From: Luteolibacter luteus
Lineage (GTDB): Bacteria > Verrucomicrobiota > Verrucomicrobiia > Verrucomicrobiales > Akkermansiaceae
NCBI RefSeq assembly: GCF_012913485.1
Contig: NZ_CP051774.1
Coordinates: forward strand, 2,108,001-2,172,000
Direction of reading: 5' to 3'
DNA: 64,000 nucleotides
Of this stretch, positions 17,121 through 26,799 are shown piece by piece; the stretch's first letter is position 1, and every line of letters starts with the position of its first letter. The position numbers and the translations under genes were made by a program. The notes under the pieces were generated by a model, which searched no databases, was not told the DNA's origin, and worked only from the letters and a program-made list of their open reading frames with translations.

Positions 17121-19595
17121 GTGAAAACTTCTCCATCCCTCCGCCCTTCCCTGCTTTCCCGGCTGTTCTGCTTCTCCGGCTTGGGGATGATCCTCTCCGT
17201 CTCACCTCCCGCGAGCGGTGTGCCTCTCGAACAACAAGCCTACGTGAAGGCGAGCAATACGGGCAGCGACGACTGGTTCGGCGGATCGGTGGCTATCGAC
17301 TTGGACACCATGGTCGTGGGAGCGCCCCTCGAAGACAGCAGCTATCACGGAGTCGATCCGAAGAAAGACGACGATCAAACCCGGGATGCCGGTGCGGTCT
17401 ACGTCTACACGAGGACCGATGGAGTCTGGACGCAACAGGCTCAAATCAAGGCGAGCAACCCGGGTGTGGGAGACCAGTTCGGATACTCCGTGGCGCTCTC
17501 CGGCGATACTTTGATCGTGGGAGCACCCGGGGAACGTAGTAATGCCACGGGCATAAACGGTAACCAAGCTGACAACTCGCTCTCGGACGCTGGTGCCGTC
17601 TACGTTTTCAACCGGACCGGAACGCGGTGGAGCCAGCAAGCCTACATCAAGGCAAGCAATCCCGACAGCGGGGACAAGTTTGGATACTCCGTGGCATATG
17701 ATGGGAAGCTTCTGGCCGTGGGAGCTCCCTACGAGGACAACGGATCAGCGATAATCAATGGCGATCAAACAGCGAACAACGCGGTCTCGGCAGGTGCCGC
17801 CTATGCTTTCCGGAGGTTAGGGACGGGCTGGAGTCAAAGTGCCTACCTGAAAGCGAGCAACGCCCAGCAGCAGGACTTCTTCGGCTACTCCGTGGGCGTC
17901 TTCAACGATGTGGTGGTGGTTGGCGCTCCAGGCGAAGACAGCACATCCAAGGGGATCAATGGGAGCCAAACCAACGACCTCAATGTCACGGACCGCTACG
18001 GTGCGGTCTACGCGTTCCGGGGAGAAGGAAGCGTCTGGCGGCAAGAAAGCTACATCAAGTCGAGCATTCCGGATCCTCTCGGCGCTTTCGGCAGCTCCCT
18101 ATCCTTTAGCGCCACGACCATGGTCGTCGGCGCCCCGGGTAATACACGCAACACCGGGAATGCTTTCGTCTTCGTCCGCAACCAGACCAACTGGAGGGAT
18201 GAAGCAGTGCTGAGGGCGAGCAATCCGGGATTCACCGATTACTTCGGCAAATCGGTAGCAATCTCCGGCGATGCCATCATCGTGGGAGCCCATCAGGAAG
18301 GCAGCAAGGCCACCGGCATCAATGGAGCCCAAGGGGATAATAGCGCCCTTGCTTCCGGAGCTGCCTATGTCTTCATCCGGGCGAGGACGCTTTGGAAGCA
18401 GCAGGCCTACTTGAAGGCGAGCAACACCGATACCACGGGCCGGGGCGGACAGTTGAGCTCGGATCCCTCGCCTACCAGCGACTTCTTCGGTGAAGCAGTG
18501 GCGATCGACGGATCAACGGCAGTGGTCGGAGCGAAGGCGGAAGACAGTGCAGCAACCGGTATCAATGGGGACCAGAACGATGAAAGCGCTATCGCGGCAG
18601 GTGCCGCGTATGTCTTCACCGGCTTCGGTCCGGCCAGCGACATTGCCCTGACCTACGAGGTCATCAATAGCCCGGTGCTCGCGGGCGGCGAGGCACGTAC
18701 GATCTTCCGGCTCAACGCCACGAACAACGGCGTGAGCAATGCGACCGACATCCGGATCCGCCAAACGCTATCCGCCGAGGTCGAAGCAAGTGCCGACCCG
18801 TCATCAGGCACCTATGCAGACAACGTCTGGAGCTTAAACCTCGCGACAGGCAGAACCGCCACCCTGAGCTTTTCCCTCAGAATCCCCCACCAAGCCACGG
18901 CCATTCGCGACCTGATGATCTCGAGCGTCCTGGACGCGGTGGTTCCGGCGGACTCCAACCCGTCCAATAACTCCACGGCCTTGGAAATCCCCGTGGTCAG
19001 CGTCCCGAGGACAGAGGTCACCATCACGAGCACTCCAGCGGTGAACAACCAGAGCGGGCTCCTGGTCTCCACCGTCACCATCACGAACAACAACAGCGGA
19101 CCAATTCCCGCCTTCCGCCTGCGGGTGCGCGACCTCCCGGAGGGAATAAAGGTCTACAATGCCCATAACAGCGATGTCCCGGGCGAAATACCTTACCTTC
19201 TCTACAATCAGGAACTGGCTGCGGGTGCGAGCGTGACACTCACGGTGGAATTCCACCGGCCCTCGCTCGATGCCAATTTCTCACCGCAATACTCGGTGGA
19301 ACTACTCGAGTCGCCGCTAACCTTGCCAACGGGCGGGGGGATCATCATTCAGGCTTCGCGGGTCCAAGCACTCGCCAACGGCGACATGCTCATCGAGACC
19401 GCCTCGATACCGGGAACCACCTATGCGGTGGAATATTCCCACGACTTGCAGGAGTGGACGCGGGTCAGCGGATCGGTCACCGCGGCCGGCAACCGGCTCC
19501 AATGGATCGATAGCGGGCCGCCGAAAACGGCGAGCCATCCATCCACGGTGAAGAGCCGCATGTACCGCTTCATCCAGCTCCCTGCCTCGAACTGA
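17121..19595 (+). CDS. Secreted FG-GAP (integrin-type) seven-repeat beta-propeller protein
   Basis: About 824 residues. The GTG at 17121 gives a signal peptide (basic start, hydrophobic LLSRLFCFSGLGMILSV, then PPASG); the frame also opens at a TTG 60 bp upstream. The first 520 residues contain seven repeats, each with a KASN-x(n)-D-x-FG-x-SVA core followed by IVGAP and AGAAYVF. Seven blades would close a propeller. Residues about 530-720 look like one or two DUF11/CARDB-like beta-sandwiches (DIALTYEVINSPVLAGGEAR). The last 100 resemble the C-terminal domain frequent in secreted Verrucomicrobia proteins (YAVEYSHDLQEWTRVSG). Likely a surface adhesion or scaffold protein. The next gene, an outer-membrane barrel, starts 19 bp later and is probably cotranscribed. 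Confidence 0.8.
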   Translation: MKTSPSLRPSLLSRLFCFSGLGMILSVSPPASGVPLEQQAYVKASNTGSDDWFGGSVAIDLDTMVVGAPLEDSSYHGVDPKKDDDQTRDAGAVYVYTRTDGVWTQQAQIKASNPGVGDQFGYSVALSGDTLIVGAPGERSNATGINGNQADNSLSDAGAVYVFNRTGTRWSQQAYIKASNPDSGDKFGYSVAYDGKLLAVGAPYEDNGSAIINGDQTANNAVSAGAAYAFRRLGTGWSQSAYLKASNAQQQDFFGYSVGVFNDVVVVGAPGEDSTSKGINGSQTNDLNVTDRYGAVYAFRGEGSVWRQESYIKSSIPDPLGAFGSSLSFSATTMVVGAPGNTRNTGNAFVFVRNQTNWRDEAVLRASNPGFTDYFGKSVAISGDAIIVGAHQEGSKATGINGAQGDNSALASGAAYVFIRARTLWKQQAYLKASNTDTTGRGGQLSSDPSPTSDFFGEAVAIDGSTAVVGAKAEDSAATGINGDQNDESAIAAGAAYVFTGFGPASDIALTYEVINSPVLAGGEARTIFRLNATNNGVSNATDIRIRQTLSAEVEASADPSSGTYADNVWSLNLATGRTATLSFSLRIPHQATAIRDLMISSVLDAVVPADSNPSNNSTALEIPVVSVPRTEVTITSTPAVNNQSGLLVSTVTITNNNSGPIPAFRLRVRDLPEGIKVYNAHNSDVPGEIPYLLYNQELAAGASVTLTVEFHRPSLDANFSPQYSVELLESPLTLPTGGGIIIQASRVQALANGDMLIETASIPGTTYAVEYSHDLQEWTRVSGSVTAAGNRLQWIDSGPPKTASHPSTVKSRMYRFIQLPASN

Positions 19596-19614
19596 TCCTC
19601 CAAAAACTCTCCTC

Positions 19615-20685
19615 ATGAAACCCAAGCTTGTTTTCCTGCCCCTGCTTTCCACATCCCTGATCGCGGGCGAGCCACTGCCATCGACTGGACCGCTTACCGA
19701 TGCGAAAGCCAGCATCACTCCCGCTCCGCCAACAACGAACCCGTGGCGCATCGGTGCCGGGGTCATGTGGAGGACGCTCGGAGAGACCACGGTGAGTCCG
19801 AATCTGGGAGGCGGCGCACTATCCGGGAACTTTCCGGAGATCGGGGATCCCGGTGAGTATGCGGACCGGTTCTACGACGACGGCCATGTCGGGATCGGCG
19901 CCGCGACACCTGGCACCGGTCTGACGACGAACTGGAGCTACCAGAACTCGTCCCAGGTAGCAGGAGACACCTTGAGCTTCACCCGTAGCGGATTCTCGGG
20001 ACTATCCTCCATCGGTGGGGCCCGCGATGACGACAGCAGCAGCGCCGCACCTTACGTGGAGATCAGCTATATGCGGCCAATCGGTGAAAAGCTGGAGATC
20101 GGACCCGCGCTCAATTTCTCCTTCACCAATCTCGACAGCTCCATCGCGCGATCCGTCACCGGATACGATGTATCAGTCACGGATACCTACGATCTCGGCG
20201 GGGTGATTCCACCGGAGGCTCCGTATGAGGGAAGCTTCGAGGGCCCCGGTCCCCTGATTCCGAATATCCCGGCATCACGCGACGCCCTGCTGACCCCCGT
20301 GAGCAGGGGCTCCTATCTTTTTGAGAGCGATGTCGATCTCTACAGCCTCGCACTCGGATGCGACCTGCATTGGAAGCCGACCGCTTCATGGTACATCGGT
20401 GCCGGAGCTGGCGCGGTGGTCAACTACGCCGATTGGGAAGCCCGCTGGCGAATCCCCATGACTCTGCCCGGTGCCGTGCACCGTGGCTACGGCAGCGACC
20501 AGGAGTTCCTCGGGGGCCTCTATGTGAAAGCAAACGCGGGCTACCGGATCAACGAGCAGTGGAGCGTGGATGGCTTTGTCCGCTACGATTGGAACGAAGA
20601 CTTGGAAGGCCAAGCGGGCCGCACGAGCTTCAAAACCGATCTTTCGGGATGGAGCACGGGCTTCAGCGTGGGTTTCCACTTTTAG
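19615..20685 (+). CDS. Outer-membrane beta-barrel protein
   Basis: 356 residues with a signal peptide (about 1-18, MKPKLVFLPLLSTSLIAG). The chain alternates in the way of a porin-like barrel: repeated amphipathic strands (APYVEISYMRPIGEKLEIGPAL, WYIGAGAGAVVNYADWEARW, GLYVKANAGYRINEQWSVDGFV) and a final strand ending in phenylalanine (FSVGFHF), the BAM recognition pattern. Its start lies 19 bp after the propeller gene, so it may anchor or export that protein. No specific channel family is recognised. Confidence 0.7.
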   Translation: MKPKLVFLPLLSTSLIAGEPLPSTGPLTDAKASITPAPPTTNPWRIGAGVMWRTLGETTVSPNLGGGALSGNFPEIGDPGEYADRFYDDGHVGIGAATPGTGLTTNWSYQNSSQVAGDTLSFTRSGFSGLSSIGGARDDDSSSAAPYVEISYMRPIGEKLEIGPALNFSFTNLDSSIARSVTGYDVSVTDTYDLGGVIPPEAPYEGSFEGPGPLIPNIPASRDALLTPVSRGSYLFESDVDLYSLALGCDLHWKPTASWYIGAGAGAVVNYADWEARWRIPMTLPGAVHRGYGSDQEFLGGLYVKANAGYRINEQWSVDGFVRYDWNEDLEGQAGRTSFKTDLSGWSTGFSVGFHF

Positions 20686-20770
20686 CCGCTCCCACACGCA
20701 ACTGTTGCCGATTCTTGACCCACTGATCCGAAGCGGGTTAAGTTCAAGCAGCGGATAACCGTCATGCCAT

Positions 20771-21379
20771 ATGGGAGCGGATGTGATCTGGTGCAGCGTG
20801 AAATGGAAGCTGGTGGAGAAGGCCGCACAGGAAGGGAATCTCCACGGCGACTTTTTCGAAGAGGAAGCGGACGAGCCCGGCGAGCTCTTCGAGGGCGAGG
20901 AAATCGAATTCGAACACGAAGCGCTGACCTGGCTCGGCAGTTGGTGGCCGATGATGGGTCTCACCGAAGAGTTCCTGGCAACCTCCTTGCCCCGCCCCGC
21001 AGGCTTCGAAGAAAAAGCGGCCCTCCTTCGGCAACTCGGCATCCTCTGGGGAAAGACTTGGGAGGAACACGAGGTCACATCGGGAGCTACAGGAATGCGC
21101 CGGGATCTGGAACTGCCCGACAACAAAGACCAAGATCCACCTTTCACCGGGGCCATTTCGCCGGAGTCATTGAAGTCGCTCGCTAAGGAAATCCACGATC
21201 AGGACTGGACCAGCTTCATTGCCTACCTTGATGAGATTCGCGAGGAAGAGGATCCCACGGGCGAAAGCCGGAAACGTCCCGATACCGGAGAACTCGCCGA
21301 GCTCGTCCGGGAGCTACCCGAATTTCTCGAGTCCCTCGCCGCACATGATCGCGGCGTGTTGACCTACCTTTCTTACTAA
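20771..21379 (+). CDS. Small acidic cytoplasmic protein, unknown function
   Basis: 202 residues, strongly acidic, without signal peptide or membrane helix. It contains an acidic run around residues 30-50 (FFEEEADEPGELFEGEEIEFEH in parts), WLGSWWPMMGLTEEF, and a helical C-terminus ending VLTYLSY. It resembles the small DUF-type proteins found next to toxin or immunity genes in other bacteria, but I cannot name a family and no toxin is adjacent. It is convergent with prc, 12 bp from the protease stop codon. An ATG 7 bp upstream opens a different, shorter frame and is rejected. Confidence 0.55.
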   Translation: MGADVIWCSVKWKLVEKAAQEGNLHGDFFEEEADEPGELFEGEEIEFEHEALTWLGSWWPMMGLTEEFLATSLPRPAGFEEKAALLRQLGILWGKTWEEHEVTSGATGMRRDLELPDNKDQDPPFTGAISPESLKSLAKEIHDQDWTSFIAYLDEIREEEDPTGESRKRPDTGELAELVRELPEFLESLAAHDRGVLTYLSY

Positions 21380-21391
21380 ACGGCGGCTCCT

Positions 21392-23641
21392 TCAGCGGGA
21401 GGCCTGCTTCAGCAAGCCTGCCATGCGGGCATTGCGCTCGGTGCTCACCATATCACGCAGGATCATCAGGCTCTCGCGCTCCTGCAGGTCGAGCGAACTC
21501 GGCCACGCGGGCGAGGAATCAGACTCGCCGGCCTTCTCCGGCGCGGAACGCAAGTAGCGGCTGGAGAACTTGCCGGGATCTTCCGCAACGAGCGGCTTGC
21601 CCTCTGCCACGTCATCCAAGGTGAGCTGGTAAAAGGTCATCGCCAGCTTGTCCTTCGCCTCGATCGCCGCGAAGCGCGGCTTGCGGTCGGCATCCCTCGC
21701 TTTCTCGCGGGCATTGAAATCTTCCAGCTCTTTGCGACGGAGGTCCGCATTCAGGGAAATCCGATTCTCGCGAAGTTTGGTCCGCGTCTCCGCGGCATCC
21801 TGGACCAGCCAGGCGAAATCCTTCGAGGCGTTCACCCGGGCTTGGCTGAGCTCCTTCAGGTGCGGGATGAAAAGCATCTTGCGATCGTAGGCTCTCAGCT
21901 CCGGTGCCGGACGGATCATATCGTGCGGCAAGGGATGATCGAGATAGGCTTCCCCGATCTCCTCGGCATCACTGGCATTCGGCAGGATGATGTCGGGGAC
22001 CACCCCCTTGTTCTGCGTGGAGGACCCGGAGGGGCGGTAGAATTTCTGAATCGTCAGCTTCAGTGTGCCCGCCATGCTGCTCGATGAGAAGAAGGGCATC
22101 GTGGAAGCAATGCTCAGCGTCTGCTGGACGGTGCCTTTTCCGAAGGTCGAGGACTGACCCACGATCACCGCGCGGTTTGTGTCCTGCAGCGCGCCGGCGA
22201 GAATCTCGCTGGCAGATGCACTGTTCTTGTCGGTAAGGACGATCATCGGTCCGCCATAGACCGGCTCGCGCATGCCGGAGTTCAGCACCTTGATCTTGCC
22301 GACCGAATCTCTCACCTGCACGACCGGGCTCTCACCAAGAAAAAGGCCGGCCACGCGCTGGACTTCCGGCAGCGAGCCACCGCCATTCATACGGAGGTCA
22401 AGAATCAGGCCGTCGATGTTCTCATTCCGCAGGCGGCGCAGCAGCTGCTCCACGTCCGCGGCGCAGCCATCCTTCTTGCCGTCGAAGTCCACGTAAAAGG
22501 AAGGCAGGGTAATGATGCCAAGACGGCAACTCTCGTCGCTATCGGTCTTCGTTTGGATGATGGTGGCGCTGGCGAGCGAGGTCTTGATGTCCATCTTTCC
22601 GCGGACGATCTCGATCAGCTCTTCCTTCGCAGGAGTTCCATTATGCTCGACCTTCAGGGTCACCGGGGTGCCGTCCTTGCCACGCACCAGATCGGCGACC
22701 TTGTCATCCGGCATGAACATCACGGACACCAAGCCCTTCGGACCGTGGGCACCATCGGGATCGACGCCGAGAATGCGGTCGTCCGGCTTCAAGGCACCCT
22801 GCCGATCGGCCGGACCGCCAATCACGATCCCCGTCACACGGGTCGCGCCTTCTTCCTCCGCGAAGAGTTCCACGCCAATGCCGACCACCTGATTCCGCAG
22901 GTCATCCTTGAAGCGGTCCATCTCCAAATCCGCGAGGTAATCCGAGTGTGGATCATAGGACTGTGCCACCGCGCTGTAAAGGAGGCCGGTGATTTCGGCG
23001 GGCTCGATCTCGTCCCTCACTTCATTCCGCAACCGGGTATAGTGGAGGGATACCATCGAGGCTGCGGACGCCACCTTGGCCAAGGGATCCGGCCGGCCCT
23101 TCTCCTTCGCGTCCTTGGCGCTCTGCTCGCGGCGGACTTTCTCATTGAGCCACGCCTCCTTCACGCGCTGGCCCCAGATCAGGGAAGCTTGCGCCTCATC
23201 CTTCGGCCACGCCTCCTTGCGACGGTCCGCGCGGATGTATTCGTCCTTCGAGAAATCCGGCTCCGGGCCCTCGAGAATCGCCTCCGCCTCGGCGATGCGG
23301 GCCTCCACCCGCTTCTGGTAAACTGCATGGATGGCCTCGGCTGCCTGAGGGCCTTTGTTCGTCAGCAGCATCTTCGAGAGCTGCGTGCCGTAATCCTTCC
23401 GGAAAACATCGACGTCGCTCTGGAGGAAAAATTCCCGCTGTGGATCCAGCAGGGAAAGATATTCATCCAGGAAGCGCTGGCTCATCTCCGAGAAAGGCGG
23501 ACGGCTGAAATGTCCGTTCTGGAGCATGCGGGACATATAGCTTCCCACCTCTCCCAAATCCGCGCGTCCAGCGCCTTCCGCGGCGGCGAGCGGCAAAAGA
23601 AACGCGGCAATCGCGGCAGCCCGGAACGAAGACTTTCTCAT
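21392..23641 (-). CDS. prc: Tail-specific (C-terminal processing) protease, Prc type
   Basis: Periplasmic serine protease of about 749 residues. The start at 23641 gives a signal peptide (MRKSSFRAAAIAAFLLPLAAAEGA); a further upstream codon would bury it. The order is that of Prc: an N-terminal helical domain, a PDZ domain (roughly 240-340), and the S41 protease core. That core has the oxyanion region LILDLRMNGGGSLPE, the Ser of SASASE (near 476), the Lys of FGKGTVQ (near 502), and a C-terminal DUF3340-type region. Such enzymes degrade or trim envelope proteins by their C-termini. Its leader holds two interleaved inverted repeats, noted separately. It is downstream of the ABC exporter operon on the same strand. 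Confidence 0.92.
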   Translation of the reverse strand: MRKSSFRAAAIAAFLLPLAAAEGAGRADLGEVGSYMSRMLQNGHFSRPPFSEMSQRFLDEYLSLLDPQREFFLQSDVDVFRKDYGTQLSKMLLTNKGPQAAEAIHAVYQKRVEARIAEAEAILEGPEPDFSKDEYIRADRRKEAWPKDEAQASLIWGQRVKEAWLNEKVRREQSAKDAKEKGRPDPLAKVASAASMVSLHYTRLRNEVRDEIEPAEITGLLYSAVAQSYDPHSDYLADLEMDRFKDDLRNQVVGIGVELFAEEEGATRVTGIVIGGPADRQGALKPDDRILGVDPDGAHGPKGLVSVMFMPDDKVADLVRGKDGTPVTLKVEHNGTPAKEELIEIVRGKMDIKTSLASATIIQTKTDSDESCRLGIITLPSFYVDFDGKKDGCAADVEQLLRRLRNENIDGLILDLRMNGGGSLPEVQRVAGLFLGESPVVQVRDSVGKIKVLNSGMREPVYGGPMIVLTDKNSASASEILAGALQDTNRAVIVGQSSTFGKGTVQQTLSIASTMPFFSSSSMAGTLKLTIQKFYRPSGSSTQNKGVVPDIILPNASDAEEIGEAYLDHPLPHDMIRPAPELRAYDRKMLFIPHLKELSQARVNASKDFAWLVQDAAETRTKLRENRISLNADLRRKELEDFNAREKARDADRKPRFAAIEAKDKLAMTFYQLTLDDVAEGKPLVAEDPGKFSSRYLRSAPEKAGESDSSPAWPSSLDLQERESLMILRDMVSTERNARMAGLLKQASR

Positions 23642-23700
23642 ACGATCGGCCCATCCGATATACGGACTGCCTCCCGGAATCAAGATAAGGAAGCCTTCTC

Positions 23701-23741
23701 AGGAATTTCACGAATGGCTGCGCGAAATTCCTTGCAGCCAT
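23701..23741 (-). promoter_or_regulatory. Interleaved inverted repeats (pseudoknot-compatible) upstream of prc
   Basis: AGGAATTTC (23701-23709) pairs with GAAATTCCT (23724-23732), and ATGGCTGC (23714-23721) pairs with GCAGCCAT (23734-23741). The pairings interleave (1-2-1'-2'), so the RNA can form an H-type pseudoknot or two mutually exclusive hairpins. It lies 59-100 nt before the prc start codon and immediately after the stop of the ABC permease gene. No T-run follows, so it is not a standard terminator. Confidence 0.55.
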
Positions 23742-23751
23742 CCCGCCGAAA

Positions 23752-24939
23752 TCAGGTTTCCCGCAACGCCGAGGCAATCGGCAGCCGCGCCGCCCGGACC
23801 GCCGGAAACACCCCTCCGAGGAGGCCCAGCACCACCGACCAGATGATCGCCTGGACCAGAAGGGCAGGCGTCACTGCGAAGGCAAAGGTCACCTGACTGA
23901 AAGTCGCCCAGTTCAAGGTGGATGCTTGATAGCCATCGAAGGCGATCCACGCGATGGCGGCCCCGACGATCCCTCCGATGAGGGAAAGCACCACCGACTC
24001 CACGAGAACCGAAACCACCACCGGGCCGGACCCGAAACCCAAGGCCCGGAGGGTCGAAATCTCCCGGGTGCGGGAAGATACCGCTCCATACATCGTGTTC
24101 AGTGCGCCAAAGAGGGCTCCACAGGCCATCAGCACGGCGATCATGACCCCGATCTGGGAAATGAAATCGCTGACCATGGTGGTCTGGTCGGCGTAGAATT
24201 CACTGAGCCGCGCCACCTTCGGCTTGAGCTGTGGATTCAGCGACAGTGCATCCTTGAACTCATTGAAGGAGCCCGGGCTATTCAGCTTGGCATAGACGGA
24301 CTGGAAGGTATCGCCCCGCTTGTAAGCGGGCTGGAGGATGGAGGCATCCGTCCAGATTTCGGATTCCGCAATCCCGCCCTCCGCCGAAAAAATGCCGACC
24401 ACCTGCCAAGTGTTCGAGCCGATCTTGATCGAGCTTCCCACCTCCAGACCTGCGAAGGAACGCGCGGCCCCGGCACCCGCAATCACCTCGTTTTTCCCCG
24501 GCTCGAAGAAGCGGCCCTCGCGGAGGACCACATTGCCGCGGACTTCATAGGCATTCGCCCCCACGCCGCGCAGCGGGACGTTCGCGGAGGTTCCGGTCGA
24601 GCGCTTCGGCAGATCGATGATCACAAAAAGCTCGGCGGAAGTCAGCGGACCCTTCGAGCCGCGGGCAATGCCGGGAGCATCGGAAATCACGCGTGTCTCC
24701 TCCCGGGAAAGCCCGCTGTTCATTTCCGAGTCCGAGCCGCTGCGCAGCACCACCGCAACATCCGGCGCACCGGTCGCGGTGACCGCTTTCTTAAAGCCCT
24801 CCGCAATCGCCAGCACGGCAGTGAGCACCAGCACCACGCCGGCAATGCCAAAGGCCGCGGAAAGCGCGGAGCCCTTCCGCTCCGGCAGCGCGCGGAGATT
24901 GAAGAAGGAAATCGAGAGGATCTGGGTGAGCCAGTTCAT
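23752..24939 (-). CDS. ABC transporter permease, MacB/FtsX type (second permease)
   Basis: 395 residues. It has an N-terminal membrane helix (about 20-45), a large extracytoplasmic domain (about 55-265) and three C-terminal helices (about 270-390). RTREISTLRALGFG is the conserved cytoplasmic loop seen in MacB/LolCE permeases. It starts 22 bp after the stop of the first permease, as the fourth gene of a membrane-fusion protein / ATPase / permease / permease operon. It should be half of a mechanotransmission-type exporter that moves lipoproteins, peptides or toxic compounds from the periplasm. No outer-membrane TolC-like gene is present nearby. Confidence 0.9.
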   Translation of the reverse strand: MNWLTQILSISFFNLRALPERKGSALSAAFGIAGVVLVLTAVLAIAEGFKKAVTATGAPDVAVVLRSGSDSEMNSGLSREETRVISDAPGIARGSKGPLTSAELFVIIDLPKRSTGTSANVPLRGVGANAYEVRGNVVLREGRFFEPGKNEVIAGAGAARSFAGLEVGSSIKIGSNTWQVVGIFSAEGGIAESEIWTDASILQPAYKRGDTFQSVYAKLNSPGSFNEFKDALSLNPQLKPKVARLSEFYADQTTMVSDFISQIGVMIAVLMACGALFGALNTMYGAVSSRTREISTLRALGFGSGPVVVSVLVESVVLSLIGGIVGAAIAWIAFDGYQASTLNWATFSQVTFAFAVTPALLVQAIIWSVVLGLLGGVFPAVRAARLPIASALRET

Positions 24940-24961
24940 GGAGAATGCAAAGTTTCCTGGT

Positions 24962-26109
24962 TCAGTTCCGTCTCAGGGCAGTGGCGATCTGAAGTCGCAT
25001 CGCCTGGATGGCAGGCAGCGCTCCGGCGACCATCCCGAGGGCGAGGGCAGCAAGGACTCCGGTAATGAGATCCCGGTGCGGTAGATTGAAGGAAGGCAAC
25101 ACGGTCGCGAAGGGATTCGCCTCGGAAATCGCGGCAGCCAGCGCGAGGCCGACAACGCCGCCGAAAAGGGCGATCGCGCAGGACTCTGCCAGCACCAGCA
25201 CCAGCACAAGGCCATTGGTAAAGCCCATCGCTTTCAGCACGCCGATCTCCTCGGTGCGCTCGCGCACGGACTGGCTCATCGTGTTCCCGGCAACGAGCAG
25301 GATGGTGAAGAAGACCGCGCTCACCACACCGGCAACGATCGTTCCGATGTCGCCGATTTGCTGCGCGAAGGAGGAAGCAAAGGCACCCTCCCCTTCCGTC
25401 ACGGTTTCATAAGGAGAGTTCGCGAACTCGGCATCGATCGCCTTTGCCACCGCCGTGGCCTGGTCCTTGTTCTTCACACGGATGGTCAGCCAGCCGATCA
25501 GGCCCTTTTGCTCTACCTTACCCTCATCGAAGTAGTCCCAGCGGAAATACATCGAGGAAGTGTCGCCGCCTTTTTTCGTCGATTCATAAGCTCCGACGAT
25601 TTTGAACTCCCAGGCGGCCTGATCCTTCGGCTGGCCCCAGATGGGCGAGGTGAGCGGAACGGTATCGCCAACCTTCCAGCCGAATTTCTTCATCAGGGAC
25701 TCACCAACGATCGCGCCGTTCCGTGTAGCAAGCCACTCCTTCTTCGTCTCCTCAGAGACCGGATACTCGCGGAAGACATCGAGGAAAGTCTCCGGATCGA
25801 CCGGCATGGTGGCAAAGAAGTTCTTCGGATCCTGGTAGATACCGCCGAACCAAGTGAGTGCCGCCACGGAATCGACCCCGGGGATGTTCGCGATCCGGTT
25901 CTTGTAGTTCACCGGCAGCGGCTGGATCAGGGTGATTTTGTTCCGCACTACCAGGCGGTCGGCATCCGCCATGTTCACGCCGGCGAGAAGGCCCTCCTTC
26001 AGCGCGCAGAGCAGTCCGAAAAGCAGGAAAGCCACGATGGCCGAAAGTACGGTGAGCACCGTACGCAGCTTCTTGCGTTTCAGGTTGCCGATGACCAGCG
26101 AGAGGAATT

Positions 26110-26113
<4 letters not shown>
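24962..26113 (-). CDS. ABC transporter permease, MacB/FtsX type (first permease)
   Basis: 383 residues, same fold as the following permease: one N-terminal helix (about 15-40), a periplasmic domain (about 45-255) and three C-terminal helices. The loop reads RTEEIGVLKAMGFT. Its start codon overlaps the ATPase stop by 4 bp (ATGA), showing translational coupling. Two different permease subunits argue for a heterodimeric exporter like LolCE or DevC-type systems rather than a MacB homodimer, in which permease and ATPase are fused. Confidence 0.9.
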
Positions 26114-26795
<682 letters not shown>

Positions 26796-26799
<4 letters not shown>

